A stretch of 64,000 nucleotides of DNA. Origin: Silurus meridionalis (lineage: Eukaryota > Chordata > Actinopteri > Siluriformes > Siluridae). The translations under genes and the position numbers were made by a program. Below the pieces are notes generated by a model. The model searched no databases. It worked only from the letters and a program-made list of their open reading frames with translations, and had not been told where the DNA came from. The stretch covers positions 26,419,126 to 26,483,125 of the forward strand of contig NC_060906.1 in the NCBI RefSeq assembly GCF_014805685.1. Reading direction: 5' to 3'. Each line of letters starts with the position of its first letter. Position 1 is the stretch's first letter. This document shows positions 26,801 through 39,272 of the stretch, piece by piece.

Positions 26801-28808
26801 TCACACACACACAACTTATACACAACTCACACACAACTTATACACAACCTATTCACACACAACTCATACACAACTTATACAACTCACACACAACTTATAC
26901 ACAACTCACAACTCACTTACACACAACTTATACACAACTCACAACTCACTCACACACAACTCATACACAACTTATACACAACTCACACCCAACTTATACA
27001 CAACTCACTCACAATTTATACACAACTCACACACAACTTATATACAACTCACAACTCACTCACACACAACTTATACAACTCACAACTCACTCACACACAA
27101 CATACACAACTCACAACTTATACACAACTCACTCACATAATAACTTATACAAAACTTATACACAACTCATAATAACTTATACACAACTCGAACTCACTCA
27201 CACACAACTTATACCCAACTCACACACAACTCACACACAATTTATATAATAACTCACTCACACACAACTTATATAATAACTCACAACTCACTCACACACA
27301 ACTTATACAATAACTCACAACTTATACATAACTTATACACACAACTCACTCACACAATTTATACACAACTCACAACTCACTCACACACAACTTATACACA
27401 ACTCACTCACTCACACACAACTCATACACAACTTATACACAGCTCACAACTCACTCACACAATTTATACACAACTTACACACAACTTATCGCAACTCACA
27501 CCTCACTCACACACAACTTATACACAACTCACTCACATACAATTTATACACAACTCACAACTTACTCACACAACTTATACACAACCTATTCACACACAAC
27601 TTATACACAACTCACACAACTTATACACAACTCACAACTCACCCACACACAACTCATACAAAACTTATACACAACTCACACAACTTATACATAACTCACA
27701 ACTCACTCACACACAACTTATACAATAACTCACAACTCACTCACACACAACTTATACACAACTCACAACTCACTCACATACAATTTATATAATAACTCAA
27801 CTCACTCACATACAATTTATACACAACTTATATAACTCACAACTTATACACAACTCACACAATTTGTACACAACTCACACCAACTTATACACAACTCATA
27901 ATAACTTATAATAATAACTTATATAATAACTTATATAATAACTTATATAATAACTTATACATAACTCACAACTCAGTCACAATTTATACACAACTCACCC
28001 ACACACAACTCATACAAAACTTATACACAACTCAGAACTCACTCACACAACTTATACCCAACTCACAACTCACTTACACACAACTCACTCACACAATTTG
28101 TACACAACTCACACAATTTGTACACAACTCACACACTTATACACAACTCAGAACTCACTCACACAACTTATACACACTCACAACTCACTCTCACACAACT
28201 CACACCAACTTATACACAGCTCACAACTCACTCACTCACACACACTTATACACAACTCACTCACAATTTATACACAACTCGAACTCACTCACACAATTTG
28301 TACACAACTCACACACAACTCACAACTCACACAATTTGTACACAACTCACACAATTTGTACACAACTCACACACTTATACACAACTCGAACTCACTCACA
28401 CAACTTATAATAACTCACACACAACATACACAACTCACACACAACATACACAACTCACATAATAACTTATACACAACTTATATAACTCACAACTCACTCA
28501 GTTGTGTATAAATTTATACACAACTCACTCACATACAATTTATACACAACTCGAACTCACTCACACACAACTAATACACAACTCACAACTTACTCACACA
28601 CACAACTCATACATCACTCACATACAATTTATACACAACTCACTCACACACACTCATACACAACTCACTCAGTTGTGTATAAATTTATACACAACTCATA
28701 CAAAACTTATACACAACTCACTCACACACACTCATACACAACTTATACATAACTCACAACTCAGTCACACACAACTTATACACAACTCACAACTCACTCA
28801 CATACAAT
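20851..28808. repeat. Satellite array, block 1 (ACAACTTATACACAACTCAC family)
   Basis: This is about 8 kb of short, imperfect tandem units built from ACAACTTATACACAACTC, ACAACTCACTCACAC and ATACAATTTATACACAACTC. The combined period varies from about 20 to 45 bp. One strand has almost no G. Open frames of more than 200 codons (TQLIHNSQLTHTQLIHNS repeats) are by-products of the repeat and are not genes. Local variants recur kilobases apart (see findings), showing unequal exchange or block duplication. The same array continues at 29,833 and 37,806. Confidence 0.95.
28501..28695. repeat. Two perfect 24-bp palindromes in the satellite, 171 bp apart
   Basis: At 28,501-28,524 and 28,672-28,695 a satellite unit meets its own inverse (GTTGTGTATAAA joined to TTTATACACAAC). 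These are the only places noticed where the array strand switches. Confidence 0.9.
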
Positions 28809-28815
28809 TTATAAT

Positions 28816-29306
28816 TCAATTCAATTCAATTCATTTTTATTTGTATAGCGCTTTTAACAATGAACATTGTCTCAAAGCAGCTTTACACAGATAATGTGGT
28901 GATTAAATGTAAATATGTTCTTTGTAAGTATGTTTGTCCCTGATGAGCAACTGTGGCAAGGAAAAACTCCCGAGATGGCATAAGGAAGAAACCTTGAGAG
29001 GAACCAGACTCAAGAGGAACCCATCCTCATCTGGGTTGCACCAAATGTCCATTTGAAGCAGATATACAATGTTGTGGGGTACAGTGATGATGATCAGAAG
29101 CAAACTGCACTCCCGAGTCAGTGCAGCAGACCACCGACACCAACTACAGTCCAATCCGTCCTCAAAGCACCCGTTCTACTCCGGAATTTCATGGAACCAC
29201 CCAAGGTGTTGATGAGAGACCGTCCCGAGCTGCACAGAAGTGTGAAGATCCAAGGAGGGAAAGGGGACAGTGGTCACTGGAGCCTCAGGAGCATGTTTAA
29301 CTCGAC

Positions 29307-29342
<36 letters not shown>

Positions 29343-29832
29343 GAGAAGGATATGGATTATTAAGTGTAACTATTGGTGTATGAAAGTTAATGTCACTGTG
29401 CAGTTTAGACTCGCTATGGCAGCATAACTAAAAGGGAGAACCAGAAGGTAACACAGACATGAGGGATCTCTGGGATAAGAGACGACCCACCACACCACCG
29501 TCAACAAACCTGAGTGAGCGTGTGAATGTGAGGGGACAGCATACAAATATACCAGTTCACCAAACACTCTATATCCATGCTCCTCAGATCTGTGCCTTTA
29601 CCTAAGAAAATCTACTGATAAAAGGCTTGACTAAATAAATACGTTTTCAACCTCGACTTGAACACTGAGACTGTGTCTGAGTCCCGAACACTGATTGGAA
29701 GGCTGTTCCATAACTGTGGGGCTTTATAAGAGAAAGATCTGCCCCTGCTGTAGTCTTCATTATTTGAGGAACCAACAGATAGCCAGCACCTTTTGATCTA
29801 AGTAGGCGTGGAGGATCATACTGGTACAGAAC
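28816..29832 (-). mobile_element. L2-type LINE, copy D, 3' fragment inside the satellite
   Basis: The element starts with the (GAATT)n tail read as ATTCAATTCAATTC, then TTTGTATAGCGCTTTTAAC and the 3' UTR with a GA run (29,312-29,339). It ends 5'-truncated in the last part of ORF2 (CTTTTGATCTAAGTAGGCG, then GGTACAGA). TTATAAT stands at 28,809-28,815 and at 29,833-29,839 and is the probable target duplication. It is nearly identical to the corresponding part of copy C. Confidence 0.85.
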
Positions 29833-32788
29833 TTATAATAGCACTCACAAAACACTCACACACAACTTATCACAACTCACACACAACTTATACATAACTC
29901 ACCCACACACAACTTATACAAAACTTATACACAACTCATAACTCACTCACAATTTATACACAACTCACACAACTTATACAACTCACACAACTCACTCACA
30001 TACAATTTATACACAACTCACAACTTACTCACACACAACTTACACAACTCACTCACACACAACTTATACACAACTCACTCACATAATTTATACACAACTT
30101 ATAATAACTCACAACTCACTCACACAACTTATATATAACTCACAACTTATACACAACTCACAACTTACTCACACACAACTTATACATAACTCACACTCAC
30201 TCACACACACTTATACAACTCACACAACTTATAATAACTCACACACAACTTATATAATAACTTATACACAACTCACAACTCACTCACACACAACTTATAA
30301 TAACTCATAACTCACTCACACACAACATATACAGACCTCACCCACAACTTATAAACAACTCACTCACATAATTTATATAATAACTCACAACTTACTCACA
30401 CACAACTTATACACAACTCACTCACACACAACTTATACACAACTCACACAAATTATACATAACTCACACATAACTTATACAACTCACAACTCACTCACAA
30501 TTTATACACAACTCACACAACTTATACACAACTCACACACAACTTATACACACTCACAACTCACTCATACAATTTATACACAACTTATACATAACTCACA
30601 ACTCACTCATACAATTTATACACAACTCACACAATAACTTATACACAACTTATAATAACTCATATAATAACTTATACATAACTCACACAACTTATAATAA
30701 TAACTCACAACTCACTCACAACTTATACATAACTCACAACTCACCCACACACAACTCATACACAACTCACACTCACTCACATAATTTATACACAACTCAA
30801 CTTACTCACACACAACTTATACATAACCTATTCACACACAACTTATATAACTCACAACTCACTCACATACAATTTATATAATAACTCACAACTTACTCAC
30901 ACAACTTATACACAACTCATTCACACAACTTATACACAACTCACAACTCACCCACACACAACTCATACAAAACTTATACACAACTTATACATAACTCAAC
31001 TCACTCACACAACTTATACCCAACTCACAACTCACTCTCACACAACTCATACACAACTTATACACAACTCACACACAACTTATACACACTCACACACAAC
31101 TTATACACAACTCACAACTCACTCACACACAACTTATACACAACTCACCCAACTTATACACAACTCACACAATTTATACACAACTCACACACAACTTGTA
31201 CACAACTCACAACTCACTCACATACAATTTATATAATAACTCACTCACACAATTTATACACAACTTATACACAACTCACAACTCACTCACAACTTATACA
31301 CAACTCACACACAACTTATACACAACTCACAACTCACTCACACACAACTTATACAACTCACACTCACTCACACACAACTTATACACAACTCACTCACACA
31401 CAACTCATACACAACTTATACACAACTCACACCTAATTTAAACACAACTCACACACACAACTTATACACAATTCACAACTCACTCACACACAACTTATAC
31501 ACACTCACAACTCACTCACACACACTCATACACAACTTATACACAGCTCACAACTCACTCACACAATTTATACACAATTCACACACAACTTATCGCAACT
31601 CACTCCTCACTCACACACACAACTTATACACAACTCACAACTCACTCACATACAATTTATACACAACTCACAACTTACTCACACACAACTTATACACAAC
31701 TTATACACACTCACAACTTATAATAACTCACACAACTTATACACAACTCACAACTCACCCAAACACAACTCATACAAAACTTATACACAACTCATACAAA
31801 CTTATACACAACTCAACTCACTCACACAACTCACACAACTTATACACAACTACAACTCACTCACACACAACTTATACATAACTCACACTCACACAACTTA
31901 TACACAACTCACACAACTTATACACAACTCACAACTCATTCACACACAACTCATACACAACTTATACACAACTTATAATAACTCACAACTTATACATAAC
32001 TCACAACTCACTTACACACAACTTATACACAACTCACAACTCACTACACAACTCATACACAACTTATACACAACTCACACCCAACTTATACACAACTCAC
32101 TCACATAATTTATACACAACTCACATAATAACTTATACACAACTCACAACTCACTCACACACAACTTATAATAACTCACAACTCACTCACACACAATATA
32201 TACAGACCTCACCCACAACTTATAAACAACTCACTCACAACTTATACATAACTTATATAATAACTTATATAATAACTCATATAATAACTTATAATAACTC
32301 ACAACTCACTCAAACACAACTTATACCCAACTCACACAATAACTCACACATAATTTATATAATAACTCACTCACACATAACTTATATAACTCACAACTCA
32401 CTCACACACAACTTATATACATAACTCATATAATAACTCACTCACACAATTTATACACAACTCAACTCACTCACATAATTTATACACAACTCACACACAA
32501 CTTATCGCAACTCACACCTCACTCACACACAACTTATACACAACTCACTCACATACAATTTATACACAACTCACAACTCATTCACACACAACTTATACAC
32601 AACTCACACACAACTTATACACAACTCACAACTCACCCAAACACAACTCATACAAAACTTATACACAACTCACACACAAATTATACATAACTCACAACTC
32701 ACTCACACACAACTTATACAAAACTCACAACTCACTCACACACACAACTTATACAACTCACAACTCACTCACTCACACAATTTATAAT
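29833..32788. repeat. Satellite array, block 2
   Basis: This continues block 1 with the same unit types. Variants that mark block duplication include ACTTATCGCAACTCAC (27,486, 31,586, 32,492) and ATACAGACCTCACCCACAAC (about 30,330 and 32,200). No coding sequence. Confidence 0.95.
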
Positions 32789-33286
32789 TCAATTCAATTC
32801 AATTCATTTTATTTGTATAGCGCTTTTAACAATGAACATTGTCTCAAAGCAGCTTTACACAGATAATGTGGTGATTAAACATAAATATGTTCTTTGTAAG
32901 TATGTTTGTCCCTGATGAGCAACTGTGGCAAGGAAAAACTCCCCGAGATGGCAAAGGAAGAAACCTTGAGAGGAACCAGACTCAAGAGGAAACCCATCCT
33001 CATCTGGGTTGCACCAAATGACCATTTGAAGCAGATATACAATGTTGTGGGGTACAGTGATGACGATCAGAAGCAAACTGCACTCCCGAGTCAGTGCTGC
33101 AGACCACCGACACCAACTACAGTCCAATCCGTCCTCAAAGCACCCGTTCTACTCCGGAATTACATGGAACCACCCAAGGTGTTGATGAGAGACCGTCCCG
33201 AGCTGCACAGAAGTGTGAAGATCCAAGGAGGGGAGAGGGGCAGGAACAGTGGTCACTGGAGCCTCAGGAGCATGTTTAACTCGACC

Positions 33287-33324
<38 letters not shown>

Positions 33325-33606
33325 GACGGGAAGAGAAGGATATGGATTATTAAGTGTAACCATTGGTGTATGAAAGTTAATGTCACTGTGCAGTTTAGAC
33401 TCGCTATGGCAGCATAACTAAAAGGGAGAACCAGAAGGTAACACAGACATGAGGGATCTCTGGGATAAGAGACGACCCACCACACCACCGTCAACAAACC
33501 TGAGTGAGCGTGTGAATGTGAGGGACGACAGCATACAAATATACCAGTTCACCAAACACTCTATATCCATGCTCCCTCCAGATCTGTGCCTTTACCTAAG
33601 AAAAAT

Positions 33607-36450
33607 CTACTGATAAAAGGCTTGACTAAATAAATACGTTTTCAACCTCGACTTGAACACTGAGACTGTGTCCGAGTCCCGAACACTGATTGGAAGGCTG
33701 TTCCATAACTGTGGGGCTTTATAAGAGAAAGATCTGCCCCCTGCTGTAGTCTTCATTATTTGAGGAACCAACAGATAGCCAGCACCTTTTGATCTAAGTA
33801 GGCGTGGAGGATCATACTGGTACAGAAGTTCACTCAGATACTGCGGTGCGAAACCGTTAAGTGCTTTATACGTCAGTAGTAATATTTTATAATCAATGCG
33901 AGATTTGATTGGGAGCCAGTGTAGACTGATTAAAACAGGGGTGATGTGGTCATATTTCCTAGATCTAGTGAGGACCCTTGCTGCTGCATTCTGGACTAAC
34001 TGAAGCTTATTTATGCACTTACTCGCACACCCAGACAGTAAAGCGTTACAGTAGTCTAATCTAGAAGTAACAAAAGCATGAACTAGTTTTTCTGCATCCT
34101 GTAACGACATCATATTTCTAATCTTAGCAATATTTCTAAGGTGAAAGAAGGCGATTCTGGTGATATTATTCACGTGAGACTCAAAGGAAAGACTCGGGTC
34201 AATAATCACACCAAGGTCTTTGACAGCCGTACATGCTGAAACAGAAACACCATCCAGAGATGCTACGTAATCGGAAAGTTTACTTCTAGCTGCATGTGGT
34301 CCTAGTAAAAGTACTTCCGTCTTATCTGAGTTGAGCAGAAGAAAGTTATTAAGCATCCACTGTCTAATGTCCTTTACACACTTCTCAACATTGTTAAGCT
34401 GATCTCTCTCATCTGGCTTTGCTGAAATATACAGCTGTGTGTCATCAGCATAGCAATGGAAGCGAATCCCATGTTTATGAATAATTTCACCAAGAGGCAG
34501 CATATATAAAGAGAAAAGCAGTGGGCCTAAGACAGATCCTTGAGGAACACCAAACTTTACCTCATAGAGCGTGGAGAACTCACCATTTACATCCACAAAC
34601 TGATAGCGATCAGTCAAATAAGACCTGAGCCAAGAGAGAGCTGTTCCTTTATTCCTACAACATTCTCAAGTCTAGCAAGCAGTATAGTGTGATCAATGGT
34701 GTCAAAAGCTGCACTAAGGTCGAGCAAAACAAGTAAGGAGACAAAACCCTGATCAGAGGCCAATAACAGGTCATTTACCACCTTAACTAGCGCCGTCTCT
34801 GTGCTATGATGAGGCCGAAATCCTGACTGATACATTTCAAAATGTTATTCATAAGTAGGTGTGAGCATAACTGCTGTGCTACAACCTTTTCTAACATTTT
34901 GGATATAAAGGGGAGATTTGATATCGGTCTGTAGTTGGACAACTGACATGGGTCAAGGTCAGGTTTCTTAATAAGGGGTGGATAACTGCCAGTTTGAAGG
35001 ATTTGGTACATAACCAGTGCTAATGGAAGAGTTAATTATTTTTAAAACAGGTTTGATTACCTCTGGAGCTACCTGTTTAAAGAAACTAGTAGGCAAGGGA
35101 TCGAGAATACAGGTTAATGATTTTGATGAGGAGATTAATGAAATTAAGTCACTCTCATGAATAGGAGTGAAGCTTTGTAATTGATTGTCTGCTATAGTGA
35201 CACTGCTGTCTACAGGGTTACTTGTAAAATAATTTGGATTTATATTAACCGTCTGGAGTTCTTGCCTGATGTTTTCAATTTTATTATTAAAAAAGTTCAT
35301 GAAATCATTACTACCTATTGATGGTGTGCATGTTAGTGTAGTGCTTTTATTCCCTGTTAATTTTGTTACCGTGCTGAATAAAAATCTAGGATTATGCTTG
35401 TTATTTTCTATGAGGGTGGAGAAATATGCTGATCTAGCAGCACTAAGAGATTTTCTATAATTTAGAGGCTCTCCTTCCATGCTATTTGAAATACTGTTAA
35501 TTTTGTTTGACGCCATTTACGTTCTAGTTTTCGTGTGGTCTGTTTTAAGGTGCGCGTATGATCATTATACCACTGTGCTAATTTTTCTCCCTGATCATTT
35601 TGGTCTTAAGGGAGCTACATCATCTAGAGTGTAACGTAACGTTGTTTCTAGATGTTCAGTGGCCCAGTCGAGCTCTGCGGGTCTGACGGAGATCTATCTA
35701 ATATCGTAATATCGGAAGATTATTAATAAACGCGCTGCTGTAGCTGACGTGAAAGTACGCTTAACACGGTAACGTGGTGAGGTAGAAATGCAATGACTAA
35801 GGCAAATTTTAAACGAGATGAGATAATGGTCTGAAATAGCTTCAGACTGTGGAATTATGACTAAGTTTTTATTTTTAATCCAAATGTTAACAACAAATCG
35901 AGTGTGTCCACCACTATGAGTGGGTCCTATAACATTCTGATTAATTCCGACTGAATCTAGAATGGACACAACTGCTGCTCTTAAGGAGTCTTCCTGATTA
36001 TCAAAATGAATATTAAAGTCTCCAACAATTAATGCTTTGTCTAAAGAAGTAGCTAGATTTGTAATGAAATCTGCAAATTCTAACAGAAAATCAGAGTAGG
36101 GCCCTGGGGTCTATAAATAATAATTAGTGGAATTAACTGACTTGACCTGCTTTTGGACACTGAATATTTTATGTTGGTGTAAAGAACTTCAAATGTTTTA
36201 CATTTTTGTTTAGTCTTTTGTGTGACGTTTAGATTATTATTATAAATAGCAGCGACTCCGCCTCCTCTGCCATTTAGACGGGGTTGGTGTATGTAACTAT
36301 ACCCAGGAGGACTCGCTTCATTTAATGCTACATATTCATTCGATTTAATCCATGTTTCTGTCAAACACATTATATTAAACTTCTGGTCGGTAATAATTTC
36401 GTTTATAGTAAGCGCTTTTGGCGTGAGAGATCTAATATTCAACAATCCTA
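33607..36450 (-). pseudogene. L2 copy C ORF2 (endonuclease and reverse transcriptase)
   Basis: Read from right to left: LNIRSLTPKALTINEIITDQ, CLTETWIKSNEYVALNEASP, GRGGGVAAIYNNNLNVTQKT (endonuclease, 36,080-36,445); SVGINQNVIGPTHSGGHT and AISDHYLISFKI with the SDH motif intact (35,694-35,969); linker and [20 protein letters not shown] (34,968-35,516); [38 protein letters not shown]; and the RT palm [17 protein letters not shown] with an intact YADD box through [14 protein letters not shown] (33,607-34,617). Breaks occur at about 36,105, 35,690, 35,000, 34,830 and 34,616. Each looks like a 1-2 base indel, so the copy is relatively young. Confidence 0.88.
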
Positions 36451-36699
36451 TTTTTAGATCAGAGGTGCTGGCTGTGTGTTCAGTCCTATTTAATTTAACG
36501 TTAATCAGGTTACTTAAACAGACTTTCTGATAATTCCTATATTTTGGTTTTGCTCGGGGACAGACACAGTCTCAATATGGTGGATCCTGGTGGCGACTCT
36601 GTGCAGCTAGCAGGCGGTCGGTTTAGCCTGTCTGTCTGCTCCTGGCCTTGGCTCTAGACAGTCACTTGTTAACTAGTGCTGTTCTGAGACTATGACCTA

Positions 36700-37550
36700 T
36701 ACTACAAGAAATGAGAGCAGCACCTTCCGGGTGGGATGGATACCGTCTCGCCCTAACAGGCCAGCCTTGCCCTCAAAAATGCTCCAATTATTAATGAAGC
36801 CCACATTGTTTTGGAGCACCACTCGGACATCCAGCAGTTCAGCGACCATAACCTGCTGTAGGCTACATCGCCACGTCGCATTGGGATGGGGCCAGAGCAT
36901 ACTACAGCATCGGACATTGCCTTCGCTAATTTACACACCTCTATAATATTACTCTTAGTAACCTCTGACTGTCGGCGTATATCATTAGCTCCTGTGTGAA
37001 AAACTATCTTAGAGAACCTGTGCTTTCCTAAGAATCTAAGCTGACCTGCTATGTCTGGCGCCCTGGCTCCCGGTATACACATAACCTGTGCTGCTGGTGC
37101 CCCTAAAGGTCTAGCTAGTTTCACGTGCCTCAGAATGGAGTCTCCTAAAACCAGAGCTCTTTCAGGTTTCTCAGCGGGTGCTTCACTGAGGAGAGCAAAC
37201 CTGTTGGACACGCTGCGGAGAGGAATGGTGCTCCGTGGGCGAGCCTTAGCGTTAGCTTTGGCTTTGAGTATGCCGAGTCGTCACCCATTCGCCCCGCTGC
37301 GAGGGCTCTAATGCCGGAGTCGGGGAATAGTACCTTCACCTAGGGCATCCAGACTTTCCCTGCAGAACTTGGACTGCTCTCACACTCACTACTTCTCTAG
37401 ACTCTGGATGCGCTCCTCTAATGCTTAGATCTTCTCCGTCAAAAAGCAAACTAGCTTACACTTCTCACAGATAAAATTATCGCTAACAACGGAGAAAGAC
37501 TGACTAAACATGTCACACTTCACACACTGAGTGAACTGGATGTTTGCCAT
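36700..37550 (-). pseudogene. L2 copy C ORF1 with zinc motif and SGNH esterase
   Basis: The ATG at 37,550 gives MANIQFTQCVKCDM with a downstream CxxC pair, as in copy B. A stop and a frame change fall in the coiled-coil part. The frame at 36,753-37,211 then holds the esterase: ERALVLGDSILRHV (Ser block), VFHTGANDIRRQS (Asn/Asp block; GANDIR in place of GTND), VVCSGPIPMRRGDVAYSRLW, and in a shifted frame after 36,765 GRDGIHPTRKV (Asp and His block). All catalytic blocks are visible although not in one frame. Copy B has lost this domain and copy A keeps it. Confidence 0.78.
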
Positions 37551-37805
37551 AATAGAGAAATTACGTACCCTAAAGTGATTACTGTAGTGTGTGTTCGTAG
37601 TTCTGGTGAATGTCCTTCACTCACTGCTTTCAAACCTCAGACAGGGAAAAAGCACTCTTCCGACAGCAAAAATAGTCGAGACAGAGCCAATGGAAAGTGA
37701 AGGATGCAGGAAATCAAAACGATATTTTGATATTTTAAAGCGAAAAAGTGAGAAAACGAACTATAAAAATTTAAAACGCCGATACAAACACAATTCCCGT
37801 GAAAA

Positions 37806-38218
37806 TACACAACTTATACACAACACACCCAACTTATACACAACTCACTCACATACAACTTATACACAACTCACAACTCACTCACACACAACATATACAC
37901 AACTCACACACAACTTATACACAACTCACCCACACACAACTCATACAAAACTTATACACAACTCACACACAACTTATACACAACTCGCAAATCACTCAAA
38001 CACAACTTATACCCAACTCATACACAACTTATGCACAACTCACTCACACACAATTTATACACAACTCACAACTCACTCACACACAACTTATACACAACTC
38101 ACACACAACTTATACACAACTCACAACTCACTCACGCACAACTTATACACAACTCACAACTCACTCACACACGACTTATACACAACTCACAACTCACTCA
38201 CACACAACTCATACACAA
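37806..38218. repeat. Satellite array, block 3
   Basis: This is the resumption of the ACAACTTATACACAACTCAC array after L2 copy C. It is about 410 bp long and ends at CATACACAATTGAATTTTTC. Confidence 0.95.
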
Positions 38219-38445
38219 TTGAATTTTTCCCTATTGCTTTTGTTCTTGTTGGTTCATTGTTGTGTTGTTTCGTGTCATGATGTTTGTGTGGCTCGATGGT
38301 TTTTCTTTTTTCCAGTTTCCTGTTTCTGAGTTGGTATTTTGAGTCCACTGTTGCTTCCTGAGTTCCTGATTAAGTCCCTGTTTTCTTTTATTACCCTCCT
38401 GTTTATGCTTATAATTTGTAGGTTACCAATTATATTATTGTTCAT
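38219..38445. other. Spacer, no gene seen
   Basis: This T-rich sequence lies between the satellite and the telomere-like tract. No element or coding signature was recognised. Confidence 0.5.
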
Positions 38446-38655
38446 GAGGGTTAGGATCAGGGTTTGGGGTTGGGTTGGGATTAGGATTAAGATTAGGTTA
38501 GGATTTGGTTTTGGGTTGGGATTAGGGATTGGGTTTGGGTTAGGATTAGTTTTTGGTTTTGGTTAGGACTTTTACATTTATACAGAGTTATTCAGACATT
38601 AATTAGGGTTAGGATTAGGGTTTGGTTGAGGATTAGGTTTTGGTTAGGATAAGCA
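38446..38655 (+). repeat. Degenerate telomere-like GGTTAG/GGATTA tract
   Basis: About 200 bp of irregular repeats of GGTTAGGAT, GGGTTGGGATTAG and ATTAGGGTTAGGATTAGGG type, with one 50-bp interruption. It resembles a decayed (TTAGGG)n array, with G confined mainly to the plus strand. Confidence 0.75.
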
Positions 38656-38670
38656 TCAAATAACAAAGGC

Positions 38671-38671
<1 letters not shown>

Positions 38672-38719
<48 letters not shown>
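38672..38719. repeat. (AAT)n microsatellite
   Basis: About 16 AAT units directly precede the GAATT tail of L2 copy E. This is a plausible priming site for that insertion. Confidence 0.93.
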
Positions 38720-38720
<1 letters not shown>

Positions 38721-39219
38721 TCAATTCAATTCAATTCAATTCATTTTTATTTGTATAGCGCTTTTAACAATAAACATTGTCTCAAAGCAGCTTTACACAG
38801 ATAATGTGGTGATTAAACGTAAATATGTTCTTTGTAAGTATGTTTGTCCCTGATGAGCAACTGTGGTAAGGAAAAACTCCCCGAGATGGCATAAGGAAGA
38901 AACCTTGAGAGGAACCAGACTCAAGAGGGAACCCATCCTCATCTGGGTTGCACCAAATGTCCATTTGAAGCAGATATACAATGCTGCGGGGTACAGTGAT
39001 GACAATCAGAAGCAAACTGCACTCCCGAGTCAGTGCAGCAGACCGCCGACACCAACTACAGTCCAATCCGTCCTCAAAAGTACCCGTTCTACTCCGAATT
39101 ACATGGAACCACCCAAGGTGTTGATGAGATACCGTCCCAAGCTGCACAGAAGTGTGAAGATCCACGGAGGAGAGGGCAGGAACAGTGGTCACTGGAACCT
39201 CAGGAGCATGTTTAACTCG

Positions 39220-39272
<53 letters not shown>

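Larger units (their letters stand above)
32789..37805 (-). mobile_element. L2-type LINE, copy C, nearly full length
   Basis: This is the most complete L2 of the window, about 5.0 kb on the minus strand. It has a 5' UTR of about 250 bp (37,551-37,805), ORF1 (about 36,700-37,550), ORF2 (about 33,607-36,450) and a 3' UTR with a GA run (33,288-33,321) ending in (GAATT)n. Its 3' end lies at the same satellite motif (ACAATTTATA before ATTCAATTC) as copy D. The 5' limit is set where satellite units resume. A clean target duplication could not be confirmed there. Small frameshifts in both ORFs indicate an inactive copy. Confidence 0.88.

Noticed and set aside
20709..28894. Long open frames in the satellite (TQLIHNSQLTHTQLIHNS repeats, up to 269 codons)
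   Set aside because: They follow from a repeat that rarely contains stop trinucleotides in some frames. Unit length varies and frames change constantly, with no start context or splice signals.
29053..29427. Open frames in L2 3' UTRs (also at 14,068, 32,906 and 38,863)
   Set aside because: They recur in the non-coding 3' UTR of each L2 copy and run through the GA repeat. They lie after the ORF2 stop and differ in length among copies.
20851..32788. CRISPR array
   Set aside because: Repeats are contiguous and variable with no unique spacers of constant length, and the genome is eukaryotic.
20851..38218. Hundreds of TTATACACA nonamers, which match the bacterial DnaA-box consensus
   Set aside because: The sequence is from an animal genome and the nonamer is simply part of the satellite unit. 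There is no bacterial replication context.
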